Counted from the stretch's first letter, positions 1-11,330 are shown. The stretch: DNA of 64,000 nucleotides from Haemonchus contortus (GCA_000469685.2 LS997567.1:17278950-17342949), one strand, 5' to 3'. A program made the numbers and translations. Notes: generated from the letters alone by a model not told the origin.

Positions 1-171
1 ATTGGCTCTCCGTCAACGTATTTAGCGTTCATGCAGGTGATATGGAGAAGTCTGCAAGGTTTTGTTTTACTTCATTTTACGCGTAGCGATATCTGATTCA
101 TTCGTCGCTCCTACTGTGAAACCTCCTTATTTAAAATAACTTGCGTTAGCTGATCAGATATGCGTATGAAG

Positions 172-1566
172 TTATGCAAAATATCATGCTGCGAATGCTG
201 ATTATGAGAATAGCAAAGGATTCGTGACCTCGATGGCTAATTTGGAAAAGAACCGGATCACCTCAGGCATCAGAAAGCCAGCGGAATTCGGTAAAATCAA
301 CATACAGAGGTTTTCCGCCGTCTAGAAAAAAGCGTCGCAATGTCCGAAATTGGCGGCCCTCGCAAAATCCGATCCATGGTTTCATGCATATGAAACGTTA
401 TGTTTACCACTGCTCCAGCTCATCAGTGTGAGCGTAGTTACTATCAATGTTTCGTGTGTTTTTTTATGTTAAGCACTTACCTGGAACCACTTTCATAACC
501 TCGTCCATCAAATCGTTTGGCAGATTTGAAACGCTTGCTCAAAATCACCGGCCAGAAATACGTCTTGAACATGAGTACAATTTCAATTGCCCCTTAGACT
601 TGGGATTCTTCAGCTGCTAGCTTTTCGTGTAACTCATACTTTATTTTAGTTCCCCAATCGCAGAATATGGGCTGGACGGCCGGGAACATGCTAGACATGA
701 TCAGCATTGCTTCGACTACATCTCTACAACAGCCATCTTCCATGCTTTCCTCGGCAATTCAGTCTTCATCGCCTTCAATGATGCAACACAGCAGTGTTAC
801 CCCTCTGTTTCGGGTCCTTCAGCTTTTTACTGTTTCGGGCCATTTCGAAATAGCTTCTTTCACATTTCAGAATCACTCTCAGGCTACATCACGTAGTTAT
901 GAAGCCGCTATAGCGAATGTACAATCAAATGGTACGCACTTACGAATGCCACCAATAAGCCCTGGCTCCAACGGCATGGTTCCTTCTCTTGCTATACCTC
1001 CACCTGATTTGATTAACATGCCTCATCCAGTAGGAACGCAGCGCATTGCACCATACGCAGTTCAGTACACAGGCTTTTCTGCGTCTGCTCTCACACATCC
1101 TTTACGATCTTGCCACAATATCAGTCAACCGCCTCCTAATGGAAGGTGACGACATGAGCAATTTCCAGCATTCCCTTTGAATGATGTGACTATTCAGATT
1201 TGCTCAGCCGCCTCCTCCATTACAGCAAGAAGCTCATTGGGAAAAGGAAATGTGCTCAGGAATGCGGCAGCACGCTGCAATGTTTCCAGGTTTCTTCTAT
1301 CTACTCTGGATTAATAGTAAAACTTGGGCCCATTAGTATCAGATTGTGATATGAGTGACGTCGTTCTTTTCGAGATTGACTCCCTCTAGTGAGAGGGCGA
1401 ACCAGTCTTACTAAATCTCGTCAACCTGACTACTCGGTTCAGAAAATTTGATTTTGTTCTGTAACAGTGCTCTTCTTGCAACAAAATTAGGATCCTTCTT
1501 CATCTGCTTTCTATTGCAGATAAATACTTTTTGAACGGCGAAAGCTTGATGCGAAGTCAGGAATAA
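172..1566 (+). CDS. 3' part of a spliced host gene, product unknown (gene A)
   Basis: I do not recognise this protein. I read a chain of exons: about 172-290 (start uncertain), 650-795, 871-1145, 1198-1289 and 1520-1566, ending in TAA. Introns are bounded by GT and by AG with nematode-like acceptors (TTATTTTAG, CACATTTCAG, TATTCAG, CTATTGCAG), and the reading phase agrees at every junction. The first exon reads ...TSMANLEKNRITSGIRKPAEF. The middle is rich in Ser, Gln, Met and Pro, with short Pro runs, as in the disordered parts of transcription or RNA-binding factors. The last exons read WEKEMCSGMRQHAAMFP, then DKYFLNGESLMRSQE and a stop. No catalytic or membrane motif is visible. The 5' end lies outside the window or upstream of 172. 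It is one of two models here not made of transposon sequence. Phase agreement is what I see; the role is unknown. Confidence 0.5.
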
Positions 1567-2280
1567 CAGAATAACAAGAAAAGCTCTCATTCAGGGGGTT
1601 TCCTGTTTGAAACAAGTTATACTAATGATGTAACATCCTAAGCATGGAGAAGTTTAGAACTAGAGAGGAATGTACCTCTCTCGGTCTTCACAGAATGAGG
1701 TGCATGAAATTTATCGTCACATTCCACTTTTCAATGGAAAGAATGTGAGACAGCTTCGTTCTTTGTTGGAGACAGTTCCAAACTTTTCATTGCGTCTCAT
1801 AATTCTGGACCCCAGTACTGTATATCTGTCGATTTCATAGAAGCAGTGAGAGTAGAAAAAACCTCTCAAACATGTTGGTGATTGGGGCTTTCACCTGAGT
1901 GGAGCGAAAAAAGTTGCCAGTCTCGGTCACTGTCTGTGGCGAACAATTCTTTGGACGATTTGTGATTGAGAAAATGAGTTTCCCTTCGCCGTTACATTTA
2001 TTTCTGCACTTTTTGATTTTGAACCGTCTTCGATCAAAAAGGTTTTGCACTTGCTCCACCATTCAATCAGTCTAGGTTACGCGCGTGCGTGGTGGATCCG
2101 GTTGATCACGTCATTTGAATCTTCTTGATACGATCAACGGAGAGAGCCGTGTTCCAGGAACCTTGGTTTGAAGCGCCAAAAGGGTTATTTGTGCGAACTA
2201 ATACAACAGCCAAGCAGTGTTCCACTCTTCTGAACCCTAGGCTTCGCATAGAACTTTGAATCGCAATTATTTTCTAGATC
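1567..2280. other. Intergenic stretch, no gene seen
   Basis: I see no exon chain, repeat or transposon motif here. A 75-codon minus-strand open frame (1835-2062) has no recognisable domain and no splice support. Confidence 0.5.
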
Positions 2281-2282
2281 GC

Positions 2283-2470
2283 TTATAAAATACTGCTTTC
2301 GCGATGCTTCCCTTTATCATCCCAGACAAGTCTGGTACCAATTAACCGACTCCGCAGAGGTGGAAGATTGGTCGGCCTACGCGGATATCGATCCAGGATT
2401 CGAACCCGTGACCATGCATGTGTGTTAGTGCGTGCACCACCTACCACCTCCTCCCATTCCGGTATTAGTC
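2283..2470 (-). repeat. tRNA-derived SINE-like element
   Basis: Read on the minus strand, the segment holds a perfect RNA polymerase III B box, GGTTCGAATCC, at 2396-2406. A G-rich head, GGGAGGAGGTGGTAGGTGG, lies upstream and looks like a decayed A-box region. A non-tRNA body containing ACCAGACTTGTCTGGGATG follows. The cloverleaf does not close, so this is not a functional tRNA gene. Confidence 0.55.
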
Positions 2471-3162
2471 GGAACAACACTTATACGATCACATTATAAG
2501 AGAGGTTCGACCAGTGGCTCGCATCTTCCAAAATAGGAAGGAAGACCTTAAACAAACTGGGGCTTTAAAGACATTGGGAGAAAATGGCAGCAGAGCCCTT
2601 GGTTGAAACGATAAGATAGGTCCCAAGTGATGTGTTCGAAATAACAAAGTGATTGCGTTCTCTGATTATCATAATGAAATTTGACAAAGTTTAGTTTAGT
2701 TAAGTTTGGACAAAGTTTTTTTTGGTCCCAGTAATGGTGGAGCAAGCAAGTAAATTCAAATGGGAGATGTCTTCACGCGGCTTCTTGTCAAAGGGTTTGA
2801 GGTGTCTGAGTAACTCATAAATAGAAATTAAATAAATATAGATGAAACCTGAGCCTTGGCAGCTCAGCTTATCGGTCGTGGTCTGATCCTTTTATCCAAT
2901 ATTTTATGAAAATTCCGCTATGCAGTTGTTTCGCTATCTACTATGTACTTCCATTGCTATAAACACATAGGAATTTAAGTCACAGGTCACGTTCAGGAAA
3001 AAGGAAAGAGGATAACAATTGTCGGAAATCTGAGCGTTCTTTGTGTGATCGATTTCCAACGTTTTCTAACTGGGGATTCCAATAAGAAAAAACTGCGGCG
3101 TCATCATTAATGAGTGTAATGCAGAATTTCATTCTATTTTGCTGCACATTTTGTTATCACAG
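2471..3162. other. Intergenic stretch, no gene seen
   Basis: The stretch is AT-rich and unassigned. The upstream exons expected for gene B could lie here, but I find no pair of splice sites that gives the phase its first exon needs. Confidence 0.4.
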
Positions 3163-3947
3163 GTCAAAGTACAATGCAAATAAGTCACTCCAACCAACCG
3201 TCGGCAATGTGGTCTGCGAATACTTGCCTCTCCCATCTTCTGCCACATCCGCAATCCAAGTCACTGAAAATGGTGAGTAGTTCAAATTATTCGTCTTCTT
3301 CTTCATGTGAACACTTACTACGCTGATACTGTCTTCGTCTTCTGTGATTCCCTTAACGGAATGATCTCTTGCGTAGCACTTTATCTCTGATGAGGTGTGC
3401 CTTCCCACAAAAATATAGGGGGCAGGAAACGTCGTTAGTAAGAGGTCTTCCCACCACCTTAGACGTCTTCTGGTTTGTAACCGTTCACCAAAGCACATCT
3501 CAATCATCTAACTGTGTGTTGCCGGCTGGGGGAGGGGATTGCGCTGCGTTCATGTGAGTTTGTAGGCGGGACAGCCACACCACTTCATTTGCGTATAGGA
3601 GGACGTTCAAGCAGAAAGATTCAGTGCCGGCATTTTCAGCTACTTCGTTGCCATTTCGACATCCATGTAATGGGAATGCAAATTAATCAAACTGATGATA
3701 AACTTCTCTGATGACTAGGTTTGCTCCGAAAGTCTTGGTGATGGATATTCGGATGGATAACATCAAAAGTCGATTCAGTCCTCTTAGGTTTCAAACAAAG
3801 CGACTTTGCGCAGACCTTAGCACTTTAAAGTTTTCGTGTGTAGACGTATTGATACAATCCGAAAAATTTCCGTTTGCATGTCATTTGTGCGTTTCGCTCC
3901 CGAGACTTATTTTCATGAGAATGGAAAGAACACTGCATTACTCCTAG
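3163..3947 (+). CDS. Small spliced host gene model, product unknown (gene B)
   Basis: I do not recognise the product. Four exons fit together in phase: 3163-3272 (acceptor TTATCACAG, donor ATG|GTGAGT), 3463-3553 (donor CAT|GTGAGT), a 27-nt micro-exon 3640-3666 (acceptor CATTTTCAG, donor CAT|GTAATG) and 3719-3947 (acceptor ATGACTAG), ending in TAG. The product reads through SKYNANKSLQPTVGNVVCEY, then DVFWFVTVHQSTSQSSNCV and a Gly-rich LPAGGGDCAAF, then MFAPKVLVMDIRMDNIKSRF. No signal peptide or known motif stands out. The first exon needs two bases from an exon further upstream, so the 5' end is missing. Agreement of phase over three introns is the main support. A false chain of chance splice sites remains possible. 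Confidence 0.4.
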
Positions 3948-4179
3948 TGTAGAGCGCACTAACTTGATTTCGGATCTCCAATGCAGAGAGGACTATATTG
4001 GGGGAACGAGCAATATCTACGCAACATGGAATATGAATACCTTTCCTAGGAGAGCTTTTTGACGGCGCCACCTCACCGCATGCTTCTGGGGTAGTATCAC
4101 CGTGATATGATCACGTGAATCCGATATTGTGGCGCGACAAGGCTCAGTGACTCTGAAGCAAAGGCCCTCAAACTCAGCA

Positions 4180-4440
4180 AGATGTGAGAGCGTGTAGTGG
4201 CACTCCAGGGTTAGAGCACTTTGCGACGCCATGTGACTGCGACCGTGGTCGTTTTTTCATGCTCCTCAAGGCTTGTGCATTGGAATTGAAACGTAGAGGT
4301 GTTGAGTCGAGGTTGGCTCTATGCCGTACTTCTGAGACCTTTAGATGGTGCAATTTTCGCGAACAGACACACAAACTGACCCACAAGCAGACACACAAAT
4401 TGACATACAAACATACACACAAATTTAGCGCGTTCTCCAC
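4180..4440. repeat. Dispersed repeat end with ACAC/ACAG microsatellite
   Basis: Positions 4365-4425 are an impure array of CACAAAC/ACAGACAC units ending at TTTAGCGCGTTC. The same microsatellite next to a GCGC end motif recurs near 40,160-40,370 and 60,853-60,900, so this is probably the end of one dispersed family. Open frames on both strands here come from the repeat and are not genes. Confidence 0.45.
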
Positions 4441-5635
4441 AGAAGGGTAGGTTCAGTTACATAAATTTTCAGTGTTACATGTTATGTAAATACGAATACT
4501 CTTGCTGCCCTCATATCAAATTGCATATGCATGATGTAGATTCTAACAACTTATTGTTTCTGATTTAACATTCTCACGCCCTCTGATGCAATCCTTAGTC
4601 ATTGTGCAGAAAACAAAGAAGGCTGATTGGGTAGTGAAAAAGAGAAACAACAAGCAGAACCGTTTAAATGAATATTCAAAACAAACTAAAGAAAACACCA
4701 AACTGGTTCAATAAACCATCAAGTGGAGAGTAGGTAATCAGCAACCGTCATGGAAGAATCACGACCTAAGAAGCAGACAACAAAATAGAGGCTTATTACC
4801 AAACTAGTATTCAATAGCCCCTCATAAGCTGATAGTAACTTATTGGTCACATTAAAGTAATGTGCTCTACCGTCGGGGGATAGTGTGTAAACAGGAATAG
4901 GGAAATTACGAGTTATCAAAACGTGCAATGCAAAATCATCAAAACCGCCGAAATGCAATTTTTACACTCACTGTGAAATAACGTGCTCCAGTGCAAAGGC
5001 CGCGACGCAACCGCTCACACGAAGGGTTTGTCTGATTTTGTTGTTTAAGTTCTTCTGTGGGAGCGCTTTTGCCGCAGCAGTTGCTACAATTAACCTCCCT
5101 TGTGTACAAAAGCTGAAGAAAAGTCAAGAGAAGCTTCTGGTGAATTTATCCTTATTATGATGAAAAATGAAAGAGAAGGTGGAGAATGGTGCGATGGAGA
5201 CGGAGAAGGCACGAGGAACAGTGTTCAAAGAGATAAAAGACTCCAGCGCGGAGCTGGAGACCGAGAAACGAGAATCCAAAACAGTGACGTAGAAGGGGTT
5301 CGGACGAGCTGTACAATGTGTGTCGTTGCGCACAGCTGACTACTGTAAGCTGAAATATACATTCAATATAGCTTGTTTAGACTTGATGCTTGGTTAGCTG
5401 CTGTTTGATGTTAAAAAGCGCAAATACGGGTCCGAGTTCCGCCCGAGGCCAAAGTTCTGCTCACAAATGACCATCTTTGTGGGACATTCATTCACTACAT
5501 TAGAAATCATTAGCTTTGGTTAACAAGAACACGATTAATAGCGAAAACAACCCACCTTTTCTATGCTCATAAACTAGAAAACTAGGAAATGACCGCAACA
5601 ACATAGAGATTCTATATTCTATATTTTACATAAAC
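4441..5635. other. Unassigned stretch
   Basis: No supported gene. A purine-rich patch at 5100-5340 gives open frames on both strands, but their composition is low-complexity and there is no splice context. Confidence 0.4.
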
Positions 5636-5830
5636 CAGAAATGTCCCTCTGTTGGTCCATTTGTCTGTTTGTCTGTCTGTCTGTAACCATTTTAGAGGGC
5701 GCTTTCTGCAAATCGAACTGAAACAGCTTAGACAGGTTGGAACAATTGGGGAATGAGCCGACCTACTTGCGAACACGTTATTCAAACTAGGCTGCGCTCA
5801 CTAGGTTCAGGGCCTGCCCAAAAAGTGTAA
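5636..5830. repeat. GTCT microsatellite plus dispersed tail
   Basis: Positions 5665-5690 are TTTGTCTGTCTGTCTG-like units. The following ~130 bp (containing TTAGACAGGTTGGAACAA and TGGGGAATGAG) recur in diverged form at about 50,690-50,830, which marks a dispersed repeat family. Confidence 0.5.
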
Positions 5831-6589
5831 TTCACCGGAAATGTGCACGACGTCCAAAATTTGGGGGCCAAAATTCAGAATAATCTAAGGTAGAAATAAT
5901 CTATCATTTAAGTTAACCCGCTAATAATCAGTTGCATGAAAAGAATTTCTTGCAATATGCATGGTTAGTGATGTGAAACTCCCAGTCTCTCTTTGATGGA
6001 GGAGGCTCATTCAATGGCACCTGCAATCATTGGCATGCGGGAGGAGGAAGGGCATTATGGAATTCCTTGTAATTCTCGTAACATCCGCAGAGAAAGCTAA
6101 TAAATGATACAAGAAGAAAATTAATCAAGAACACAAGAAAGGAAGAAAATTCACTTTTGGACAAACTAAGGAAGGGTAGAGAGGTCAGCGTTCCCGAAAA
6201 TAGGGCTACTAAAATGGTCCATTTGCGAGTGATTGTCCAAAAACAAGGTAAAGGAGCAGTTCTCGTCGATGTTGTCGGTGGAGCGGATTGTCAAGCAAAA
6301 GCTCTATTGCCGTTCCTATCGTATGCAAAAATGTCGCTTCAATTCCGTTCTCAGCAGACACTCTAATGCCAAAAAATGCAGAAAGTCGTAGATTCACCTG
6401 ACAAGGAAGGTCTTTCAGGGCGTAGGACGCTTTTTGAAAATGGTATTTTGCATAGTGTAGGGGCATGAGCATTGAGTATATAACTATGGTCCATTCCCGC
6501 TAAATGGCCTTCTGAATGCCAAAAAAGGAGTGAAGAAGACTTCGCCAGAAATTGCCGTTTTAACCCACTAAGCGTCGTTCATTTCAGTC

Positions 6590-6835
6590 ATGGCGTCGAC
6601 TGTGCGCACAGTGGAAGGGGCCAGTGGAGGCGACATTGAAAATAATGTGAACGATAGCCAAAAATGGGACCTACATGTTGAAAAGTGCGGGGAAGTTTCA
6701 TATAGGCTCTCCACGATTGAGCTGTCAGAGGCGACGGATGGTGTGGTGGATAGCGATGTAGACTTCGAGGACGGACGACTAGGATGGGTTGATGGTTCGG
6801 ATTTTCTAGAATTCATTCAGTTGGAAAAATATTGA
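6590..6835 (+). CDS. Hypothetical 81-aa frame in the left arm
   Basis: Function unknown. The frame begins MASTVRTVEGASGGDIENN and continues acidic (STIELSEATDGVVDSDVD) to a TGA. A TTTCAG acceptor-like site sits just before the ATG (CATTTCAGTCATGG). The same frame is kept in the opposite arm (7745-7936, minus), where most differences are amino-acid substitutions rather than early stops over the first ~55 codons. That could mean it is or was a coding exon of the element, or simply that the arms are young. No domain is recognised. Confidence 0.3.
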   Translation: MASTVRTVEGASGGDIENNVNDSQKWDLHVEKCGEVSYRLSTIELSEATDGVVDSDVDFEDGRLGWVDGSDFLEFIQLEKY

Positions 6836-6989
6836 TAAAATGGTATGATATCATTTTGGTACTCGAAAAATTCGATATCATATGATCTGGTCTCTGGACA
6901 TTGTATGGACATTGCACAGTCCCTACGATACTTTGAATGATTTGAACAGTAATGGTTTGATTGTTGTTCTATTTCGACCGAATTCCTTC

Positions 6990-7230
6990 AAAACTGATGA
7001 AAGGCTCATCTAATTTCGATGATTCCACCCCTTCTTACCCTAGCGTTGATCTCGCGCCGTTGAAGGCTTTTTGTCCACTTCTGGTTGGTCATCTCCATTT
7101 CCTTCTCTCCTCACGATCAGTCACCCATCTTCTGCAGTCACCTCGACTTCAGCAATGTCCTTCTTGATCGTGTCCTGCCAGCCCTTCATAGCAGGACGTG
7201 GAGTTATGGGATCGTAGGTTGGGAACGGAT
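6990..7230 (-). pseudogene. LINE 3'-end relic inside the inverted-repeat element
   Basis: On the minus strand the sequence reads MKGWQDTIKKDIAEVEVTAE and a few residues later a decayed RxxWR-like segment. This resembles the C-terminal tail after the reverse transcriptase in RTE-type LINEs. Only this tail is present, with stops, so it is a dead 5'-truncated copy in the spacer between the arms. Confidence 0.35.
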
Positions 7231-7744
7231 GTCGCCCATCATCTAATCATTGATCTAGCAATACGGCGCTGGAATGATTTCCTTCAAGGCTGACAGCTTT
7301 TTATATCAAGTCTAATGCTCATTGATGCTTCAGCAAGAAGACGAGTAGAAAATGGGTCTGATTCGTTTTCCCACAGGAGTCCGCGGTGGACGCCCAGAGG
7401 AAGGTCGGAATCGGGAATCCTGTTGCCTTTGCGTTGAGGACACCTTCCATCGAATAGGTACCATGTTATAGGGTTTGGACCCCATTACAACACTTGTAGA
7501 AGGTGAAATTAAGGAGCACCTTTATACTCCTGGGAGTGTGAAGCCTGGAAGCTCCTCCATTGATAGTGCTCCACACATCAAATTCTAACGACTTGTAGAG
7601 GTTGTGTCCCTGGCTGGTCCTGGTCACGGACCATCACCAGTCAGGCACCTGCTTTGGCCCTGGTGCAATATGGAGCCAATCTGAAGGTGGCAGCATAAAA
7701 TACAAAAACGGTAAGGTCTCAGTAATCCGAACCATCAACCCATC

Positions 7745-7936
7745 CTAGTCGTCCTTCCTGGAGTCCACATCGCTATCCATCACGCCATCCGTCGCTGCTG
7801 ACAGCTCGACCGTGGAGAGCCTACATGAAACTTCCCCGCATTTTTCAACATGTGGGTCCCTTTTTTGGCTATCGTTCACGTTATTTTCAATGTCGCCTCC
7901 ACTGGCCCCTTCTACTGTGCGGACAGTCGACGTCAC
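7745..7936 (-). CDS. Hypothetical 63-aa frame in the right arm
   Basis: This is the inverted counterpart of the frame at 6590-6835. It starts MTSTVRTVEGASGGDIENN and runs to DSDVDSRKDD, then stops because an indel moves it out of the left-arm frame. About ten substitutions separate the two in 55 residues. Function unknown. Confidence 0.28.
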   Translation of the reverse strand: MTSTVRTVEGASGGDIENNVNDSQKRDPHVEKCGEVSCRLSTVELSAATDGVMDSDVDSRKDD

Positions 7937-8639
7937 GACTGAAAGGAACGACGCTTAGTGGGTTGAAACGGCAATTTCTAGCAAAATCCTTTTCACTCCT
8001 TTTTTGGCATTCAGAAGGCCATTTAGCGGAAATGGACCATAGTTATATACTCAGTGCCCATGCCCCTACACCATGCAAAACACCATTTTCAAGCGTCCCA
8101 CGCCCTGAAAGACCTTCCTTGTCAGGTGAATCTACGACTTTCTGCATTTTTTGGCATTAGAGTGTCTGCTGAGAACGGAATTGAAGCGACATTTTTGCAT
8201 ACAATAGGAACGGCAATAGAGCTTTTGCTTGACAATCCGCTCCACCGACAACATCGACGAGTACTGCTCCTTTGCCTTATTTTTGGACAATCGACTCGCA
8301 AATGGACCATTTTACCACCATGCAAAAAACCATTTTCAAAAAGCGTCCCAACGTCCCACCTGAAAGACCTTCCTTGTGAGTGAAGACGTCGAACCCTTCA
8401 TCGTTTTACTTGAGTGGAGACACAACCCTTCATTGTTTTCTCTAGCCAAAAACTTTTTTCGATAAAACCATTCAACAACAACCAAAACGTTTGCGTTACG
8501 GATAGGAACACCTAACGTGCAATCTCTTACAAAAAGGTCGCTATAAGAACAGAAAACCATGTTTTTCGAAGAAGTCACTGGCAAGAGTAAGACACTCACT
8601 GTTTCTTCGGTGCCTACGTGAAAATTGACCGCGACCAGT

Positions 8640-9157
8640 ACTCAAAGAGCGTACTGATGCGTAATAAGATACTGATCCGACTACGTTCACTGGAACACGT
8701 AGTTCTTCCAGCAGGACGCTACTCCAGCCCACAGAGCCAAGCTCGCCCGCGAGTTTTGCCGACGACAGCTGCCCCACTTGAATGGCAAAGGGGAATGGTC
8801 ATCCTATTTTCCAGGACTTGACTCAGTTGACTCCCCGGTATGGTCCTTGATTAGAAGAGGACCTGTCGAGTTTGGAGTCTCAGTTTGGAGTCCTAGAAAG
8901 GAATACTGAAGAACGGCCGGGAAGAATTGGAGAAGGATATCTGCAACAACATGCAACCCAACACGTGCAACATGCGATCAGTTTGAGAACAAACTCTGGG
9001 CCTCTGTCCACGTTCATGGGGATATGTTTAAGCGTGATTGTAGCATGTTGTAGCACGTAGTGTTAGCTAACGGGCATAGAAATTCCACTGTCTGTCTCGG
9101 CTGAGAAGCTTGGAATATATTGCTATGAACTTGCGCCCGTAATTTCGGGACACCCTG
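8640..9157 (+). pseudogene. Tc1/mariner-like transposase relic with 3' terminal repeat
   Basis: Around 8,720 the + strand reads TPAHRAKLAREFCRRQLP, which resembles the block after the second catalytic Asp in Tc1-type transposases (D-N-A-P-x-H). A decayed SPDL-like block follows. The Asp itself is not clearly kept. The sequence ends at 9157 with TTTCGGGACACCCTG|TA, a typical Tc-type terminal repeat read inward as CAGGGTGTCCCGAAATTACG. No matching left end is visible, so the element is truncated. Confidence 0.4.
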
Positions 9158-9159
9158 TA

Positions 9160-10150
9160 TAACTACTGTTCCAGTGGCCTGTTCAAATTGGGAAAGGGTA
9201 CAGGCGACAAGATGGGGACACCAAGGGCTGTGACAGGTGTAAGCTTCGCCTACTGGAGGCGGGGAGTGCGCAAAAATTGTTAATTTGGACCTGGGCCTTT
9301 CAAATTTGTTAGAAAAGCAGTTGGCAAGATAGGAAAAATAATGGCAGGTGGCATGTGTAGACTCCGCCCCCTGAGGGCGAGGCCTGCGCGAAAACTGATA
9401 ATTAGGACCCAAGGCCTTCAAATTCATTATACATAGATGCAGGTGGCAGTCCTGGACATTGATATTTGGTGGCATGTGTAGACTCCGCCTTTTGAGGCGG
9501 GTCATACGCGAAAATGGATAGTTCGGATCTGCTGCTTCCAAATTTAGTAGGATGCAGGGGCAAAATAGGAAAATTATTGACAGGTGGCCGGTGTGGACTT
9601 CACCCACTGGAACGGGCGCGCGCGGAAATTATTGATTTAGACCCAGGGCCTTCAGGTTTGTAGGAGATGCAGGGGCAAGATAGGAAAACTAATAACAGGT
9701 GGCAAGTCTAGATTACGCCGTTATAGGCGGGGCGTGCGCCACAGTTGTTAATTTGATTCTGGGGCATTGAAATTTAGTAGAGATGCAAGTTGCGTTTTAG
9801 GACCCTAATATTTTGTGGCATATGTAGCCTCTGGGAGACTGGGTGTGGGGGAAAATGTTAATTCGGATCTAGGGCACTAGACTTCGCCCATTGGGGGCTA
9901 GGCCTGTGCGAAAACTGTCAATTTGGACCTGGGACGTTCAAATTTCGTAGCGATGCAGGTGGCAAGAAAGGAAGCCTAATGGCAGATGGCATGTGTAGAC
10001 TCTGCCCACTGAGGGACAGGGCGTGCGCGAAACTTCGTTGTTTGGACCTATACGTTCGAATTTAGAGAGATGCTGGCGGAAATTGGGGACACCAATATAA
10101 GGTTGCATGTGTAGACGCCGCCCACTGGAATCGGGGCGTGCGCTAGTGTT
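9160..10150 (+). repeat. Minisatellite of ~115-120-bp GC-rich units
   Basis: About nine diverged units follow each other, each with a block like GTGTAGACTCCGCCCACTG, then GGCGGGGCGTGCGCGAAA, TTTGGACCTAGGGCCTTCAA and AGATGCAGGTGGCA. Blocks begin near 9241, 9360, 9480, 9596, 9712, 9827, 9892, 10006 and 10114, so one unit is short. The CCGCC...GGCGG part can form a small hairpin. Related units occur at 11,230-11,330, 14,380-15,090, 39,470-40,150 (inverse), 50,405-50,700 (inverse) and 60,960-62,220. Confidence 0.8.
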
Positions 10151-11110
10151 TTAAGTTCATTGAAAAGAATAGATGAGAGACGTTTTATTGTTTTATTTCA
10201 CAACCCAGCGAACAATGCAAGCTAATCAACAATATAATAACCATCGTTAGCTATAACATTGTCCGCCTAACGGGCAGGCCAGCGATTCCACTCTCCCGGA
10301 ACCGGGAAGGTTGGTAGTCGAAGAATTCACTGGCCACTTGTTCACGTGGTCGTAGTTGACGAATTAATTTCTTCGCTAGGAAAGCCTCGAGGGCCGGAAC
10401 ACGTGGTAAGCTGAGGGAGCAATATCAGGTGAATAGGGTGGATGTGGAACCGTGTCCCGGCCTAGCTCCTTCTAACAGCTTCCGCACGTTTCTGCAGCTG
10501 ACCAGTGCAACAGGGAACGGTGACGGTATGGCCATCCTCGGAAAATTCCTAGTACGGCACTCCTTCTGAATACCAGACGCAGCGAAGCTGAATTTTGGCT
10601 TGCGTCGGCGGCTGTTCTCCTCGCAGGAGCCAGTTGGCGCGGTGCTTGTTAGCGTCGTTGAAAATCCAGCTCTCATCTCCGGTAGCTAGATCCTCCAGAA
10701 ACACCTTGCGTATGGGCGAAGAAGGAGAGGTTGACATGGATTCCCGGGTGTACCGCATGCTATCGGTCAAGAAATGAGGTACCTATCGAGTCAGCTTTTT
10801 TGTGACCATGGAGGCGAGCGACCTTTTTTGATTAACTATGTGTACTAACTTCCGGATCCTCTCTGACGGTGTCGAGAATGACTCGTCGACGGCGAGGGGG
10901 AGTCTAGAGCGAGGCTTGTCTTCGGAGCTTCCTCGATGCAAGCGAACCAGCGATGGACGGCAGCGATTGAAGTGATGTCACCCCCCAGTGGCGCTGTTGA
11001 TGTTGCAGACTGCTGCTGTCGCTCCAGTGCCGCGGCGCCACTCATAGAAGATGATGCTCGAATATAGTCCTGCGGAATGGCATCGTGTTTAAACTTAGGT
11101 AGGCGCACGC
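10150..11110 (-). pseudogene. Degenerate mariner transposase
   Basis: On the minus strand the pieces lie in mariner order. An N-terminal helix-turn-helix relic contains AAVHRWFACIEEAPKTSLAL (11,108-10,845). The catalytic block LEDLATGDESWIFND (10,770-10,549) keeps the first Asp, and a frame-shifted YSPDIAPSAYH keeps the third near 10,440. The second Asp block (normally HDNARPH) is not readable. Several frameshifts and stops break the gene. No terminal repeat pair was found, so the element limits are approximate. It lies directly after the minisatellite. Confidence 0.65.
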
Positions 11111-11229
11111 GCCTTTACATACCTTTATATAAGCTTCCAAAATGTTTATCGACATCACAAGATCATGGATATAGGTCAAAAATTGGGAATCCCGCTCTTT
11201 TCAAAAAACTCTATCAAGACTTTTCGCTC

Positions 11230-11330
11230 AACCTAATAGTTGATTTGGATCTAGGGACCTGAGCCTTTCAAATTCGGTAGAGATGCAGGTGGCAGGATGG
11301 GAGGACTAAAGGGGGTGGCAGAACTGGAAT
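11230..11330 (+). repeat. Isolated unit of the ~118-bp minisatellite family
   Basis: Contains GGATCTAGGGACCTGAGCCT and AGAGATGCAGGTGGCAGGAT, matching units of the 9,160-10,150 array. Confidence 0.55.

Larger units (their letters stand above)
6212..8312. mobile_element. Long inverted-repeat element with ~600-bp arms
   Basis: The left arm, about 6212-6812, and the right arm, about 7716-8312, are inverted copies of roughly 600 bp that differ at about one base in ten. The outer ends read TA|AAATGGTCCATTTGCGAG and the inverse ending GGACCATTT|TA, so a TA duplication is plausible. A second copy of ATGGTCCATT lies inside each arm (about 6486 and 8027-8042), giving an inverted/direct-repeat layout like some Tc1/mariner ends. 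The 900-bp centre holds a LINE 3'-end relic. The family is not known to me. A short extra copy of the arm segment GAAAGACCTTCCTTGT lies just outside, at 8355-8380. Confidence 0.55.

Noticed and set aside
483..608. Possible minus-strand exon reading MFKTYFWPVILSKRF with a good GTAAGT donor
   Set aside because: No partner exon in phase was found on the minus strand, and it lies in an intron of the better supported + strand gene A.
5100..5340. Acidic/basic 79-codon frame
   Set aside because: Purine-rich composition gives open frames on both strands; no recognisable domain or splice sites.
9160..10150. CRISPR-like array of evenly spaced repeats
   Set aside because: The repeats are whole ~118-bp diverged units without unique spacers, in a eukaryotic setting. 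This is a minisatellite.
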